Positions 5,523 to 7,691 of a stretch of 7,691 nucleotides of DNA are shown piece by piece (the first letter of the stretch is position 1; each line of letters opens with the position of its first letter). The stretch lies in the NCBI GenBank assembly GCA_004376385.1, contig SOJY01000020.1, positions 1 through 7,691 on the forward strand, written 5' to 3'. The notes under the pieces were generated by a model. That model was not told the origin of the DNA. It was given only the letters and a program-made list of their open reading frames with translations, and made no database searches. The DNA comes from Candidatus Bathyarchaeum sp. GTDB taxonomy: Archaea > Thermoproteota > Bathyarchaeia > Bathyarchaeales > Bathyarchaeaceae. The position numbers and the translations under genes are program-made.

Positions 5523-6545
5523 TTGAAAAGCAAAGCAACTAAAGAAGAGGATTCGCTTCTAGGGGTCAGCATAATAGTAACCACATTTAACAGTGGATCG
5601 ACTATAGATGAGTGTCTCCGCTCTATTCTGGAAATGGACTACCCGAAACAGTTACTTGAAGTGATAGTGATTGACGGAGGCTCAACGGACGCGACAACAG
5701 AACGTGTCAAAGCGTATCCAGTCAAACTGGTTTACAGCCAACTTAACCCTCCGGCTGCTTACAACCTCGTTTTGAAGAATGTAGAGAACGAGGTGATCGG
5801 GTTAATTGATTCTGACGCGAAAGTGGAAAAAGGTTGGCTCAGGAAACTCGTTAAGCACTTAAATGATCCTAAGGTGGCGGGAGCGAGTGGAACCGTGGAA
5901 ACTTGGAACAAGGATAATCTGGTTCCAAGAGTCATAGGTTATGAACTCAATTACAGGTATCGACGGCTTCCAAGCACGGTTGAGAGAGTAGCAACAATGA
6001 ACCTGTTACTAAAGAAAAAAGTAACCATTGCAATCGGCGGCTTTGACGAGGCTCTTCCCACACAATACGACACCGACATAGGAGCAAGACTAGCCCAAGC
6101 AGGATACAGGATAGCCTTTGACTCCGAAGCAATATGTTACCATTTTCATCGCTCCACGCTGCGAACGTTCTTCAAACAGCAGTATAAATACGGTCAGAAC
6201 ACATGGAAGTTATACTTCAAGCATCCGAGGCTGGCTAAGGGCGACAAGATAACGAACTGGTGGATGAACATACAACCCATACTATATGGGGTTGCAGCCA
6301 TCTTCCTCGTCACGAGCGTAGTCACCAACTTTAATTTTATACCATGGTCAATTTTTCTAGCCCTTGTTATTGTAACAACACTGCATTACACAGTCTCAGC
6401 TGCAAGAATCTCCTACATTTACCATGATCCATCAGCCATGTATCTCATCGTGATCTATTTCACCAGAGCGGTTGCGTGGACCCTAGGCGGAGCAACCTCT
6501 TTAATCCACACCGCATTAACTGGAGGAGGAAATGAGAAGTCTTGA
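5523..6545 (+). CDS. GT2 glycosyltransferase with three C-terminal membrane helices
   Basis: This is a membrane-anchored family 2 glycosyltransferase of 340 aa, probably elongating a lipid-linked or surface glycan. The N-terminal GT-A domain shows VSIIVTTFNSG (15-25), VIDGGSTD (49-56) and the metal-binding LIDSDAKVE (94-102). GGFDEALPTQYDTDIGARLAQAG (172-194) follows, equivalent to the usual G-x-F-x-E...E-D-x-D-x-x-x-R segment, then HFHRSTLRTFFKQQYKYGQN (207-226). Three hydrophobic segments at about 248-268, 273-295 and 305-327 anchor the C-terminus. The position normally holding Glu of the catalytic E-D pair is Tyr182, while Asp183 and Asp185 remain. The TTG start is forced by an in-frame stop just upstream and is backed by an SD motif. 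A 56-bp gap separates it from the first glycosyltransferase, and it overlaps the next by 4 bp. Sugar specificity is unknown. Confidence 0.85.
   Translation: MKSKATKEEDSLLGVSIIVTTFNSGSTIDECLRSILEMDYPKQLLEVIVIDGGSTDATTERVKAYPVKLVYSQLNPPAAYNLVLKNVENEVIGLIDSDAKVEKGWLRKLVKHLNDPKVAGASGTVETWNKDNLVPRVIGYELNYRYRRLPSTVERVATMNLLLKKKVTIAIGGFDEALPTQYDTDIGARLAQAGYRIAFDSEAICYHFHRSTLRTFFKQQYKYGQNTWKLYFKHPRLAKGDKITNWWMNIQPILYGVAAIFLVTSVVTNFNFIPWSIFLALVIVTTLHYTVSAARISYIYHDPSAMYLIVIYFTRAVAWTLGGATSLIHTALTGGGNEKS
6522..6529 (+). promoter_or_regulatory. Probable Shine-Dalgarno motif of the GT4 gene
   Basis: GGAGGAGG in the last codons of the preceding gene lies 12 nt before the TTG at 6542. An ATG at 6532 is only 2 nt away and opens a frame of about 30 codons that stops in the GT4 gene, so it looks like a decoy. 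An in-frame TGA at 6533-6535 rules out any earlier GT4 start. Confidence 0.45.
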
Positions 6546-7691
6546 ATGTCTGCTTCGTAACTCCAGAATATTTCCCGATTTCAGGCGGAACAGGAGCTTA
6601 CGTATATTACCTGTCACATAACCTACAAAAACTTGGACACAACGTTCATGTGGTAGCTAGACACAGCGAAGATTCAGAAGAGGTATTTAGCGGCATTGAC
6701 GTCCATTACATAAAGGGCGCAGGAAACGCCCTAACCAAATACTGGCGATTCGCCCGCTCCGCCTCCAAGAAGATAGAGGAACTGAACAAAAAAAAGGGTT
6801 TTGATGTAATACACGCGAACCTTCCATTGGTTCCAAGTTTCGCCATACCCAAGGACGCATCTAAGGCGCTGGTTTGTGCAGTCCACTCAACATGGAAAGG
6901 AGAAGCCATAGTGACAAAACGGGATAACCCCAAGAATTTGAATCCCAACGAGAAGTCGATGCTTCGATACAATTTTTTGCTTAGGTCCTATGAAAAGAAA
7001 CTGATGAATCGTTCAGACGCCTTGATCGCGGTGAGCAAGTACACCGTTGATGAATTAACTGAACTGTATGGAATCGATGAAAAAAAGATTCACGTAATCT
7101 ACAACGGGGTAGATGTGCAAAAATTCAAGCCAAGACCAGACAGGGCTGAGCTCCGGCGAGAATTCGGTTTAGAAGATGAAAAGAAAATTGTTCTCTTCGT
7201 GGGGCGCCTCTACCACAGAAAGGGCTTAGAAATTCTGTTACGTTCAATTCCACTGGTCCTCCAAGAGTTCAGTGACGTAAAATTTGTCATATCAGGAAAA
7301 GGATTCAAAGAAAAAGAAGAGAGCCTACGAAACTTGGCAAAACAACTGGACATAGAAGATCACGTGACATTTATGGGATACGTTCCAGACGAAAAACTTC
7401 CTAACCTCTACTCTGCCTCTGACATATTTGTGCTGCCCGCAATCTACGAAAACTTTCCCTTCGCAATACTTGAAGCCCAAGCCACTGGCTTACCAGTTAT
7501 CTCTACCAAGGTGGGAGGAATACCTGAGTTCTTAGTTGATAACGAAAACGGGTTTTTGATAGACCCCGGAGACTCAGCACAACTGACTCAGAGAGTACTG
7601 GCTCTGCTGCAGGACCCAAAACTTGCCAAAGAAATGGGTATGCGTGGAAGAAAGTTAATAGAAGAGAAGTTTTCTTGGCGCCTGATTACGA
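6542..7691 (+). CDS. GT4-family glycosyltransferase (GT-B fold), 3' truncated by window edge
   Basis: This retaining glycosyltransferase of the GT4/glycosyl_transf_1 type probably adds a sugar from a nucleotide donor to a growing glycan. The frame runs open from TTG at 6542 to the window end: 383 codons, so only a short tail should be missing. The N-terminal Rossmann half has VTPEYFPISGGTGAYVYYL (6-24) with the acceptor-side glycine loop and LGHNVHVVAR (31-40). The linker reads ALIAVSKYTVDEL (160-172) and VIYNGVDVQKF (185-195). The donor half has VGRLYHRKG (220-228), where Arg222 and Lys227 should bind the diphosphate, SGKG (251-254), MGYVP (278-282) and the EX7E pair Glu303/Glu311 in PAIYENFPFAILEAQATG (299-316). 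No signal peptide or membrane helix is seen. The TTG start overlaps the previous stop as TTGA, the same coupling geometry as ATGA, and is the first possible start after an in-frame stop. Specificity is not readable. Confidence 0.9.
   Translation, partial: MNVCFVTPEYFPISGGTGAYVYYLSHNLQKLGHNVHVVARHSEDSEEVFSGIDVHYIKGAGNALTKYWRFARSASKKIEELNKKKGFDVIHANLPLVPSFAIPKDASKALVCAVHSTWKGEAIVTKRDNPKNLNPNEKSMLRYNFLLRSYEKKLMNRSDALIAVSKYTVDELTELYGIDEKKIHVIYNGVDVQKFKPRPDRAELRREFGLEDEKKIVLFVGRLYHRKGLEILLRSIPLVLQEFSDVKFVISGKGFKEKEESLRNLAKQLDIEDHVTFMGYVPDEKLPNLYSASDIFVLPAIYENFPFAILEAQATGLPVISTKVGGIPEFLVDNENGFLIDPGDSAQLTQRVLALLQDPKLAKEMGMRGRKLIEEKFSWRLIT

Noticed and set aside
6706..6972. Open frame on the minus strand inside the GT4 gene
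   Set aside because: It lies fully antisense to a well-supported glycosyltransferase frame and its translation shows no recognisable motif.

Overview
The window reads as a compact archaeal genome segment. It holds a CobY-type nucleotidyltransferase (the archaeal replacement for bacterial CobU), short spacers carrying TATA-like boxes, U-rich candidate terminators, Shine-Dalgarno (SD) motifs and many GTG/TTG starts. An uncultivated anaerobic archaeon of the TACK/Bathyarchaeia type is my guess; phylum cannot be settled by eye. No rRNA, tRNA, insertion sequence, CRISPR array, integrase or phage gene was seen.

Region 1 (2-2743, + strand) is a tightly packed operon: the 3' part of a HemN-like radical SAM enzyme (5' end cut by the window), cobS (cobalamin-5'-phosphate synthase) and cobY (adenosylcobinamide-phosphate guanylyltransferase). 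CobY activates the corrinoid with GMP and CobS attaches the lower-ligand nucleoside, so these are the last steps of B12 nucleotide-loop assembly. The radical SAM gene overlaps or nearly abuts cobS, which suggests a corrinoid- or tetrapyrrole-related job, but its substrate is unknown.

Region 2 (2752-4594, - strand) faces region 1 tail to tail, with 8 bp between stop codons. It holds a CobD-type PLP enzyme (threonine-phosphate decarboxylase, which makes the aminopropanol-phosphate linker of B12). Upstream of it on the same strand is an unrecognised three-helix membrane protein built from two diverged copies of a 45-residue unit. Each gene has its own TATA-like candidate.

Region 3 (4747-7691, + strand) is divergent from region 2 across a roughly 150 bp promoter region that contains a perfect short palindrome. 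It encodes three successive glycosyltransferases: a soluble polyprenyl-phosphate-mannose-synthase-like GT2, a GT2 with three C-terminal membrane helices, and a GT4-type enzyme cut by the window end. This looks like part of a surface-glycan or lipid-linked oligosaccharide operon.

There is no unexplained stretch longer than about 150 bp. I see no clearly new defence or mobile system. The least explained items are the duplicated membrane protein, the altered motifs in the radical SAM protein and CobS, and the scarcity of ATG starts.
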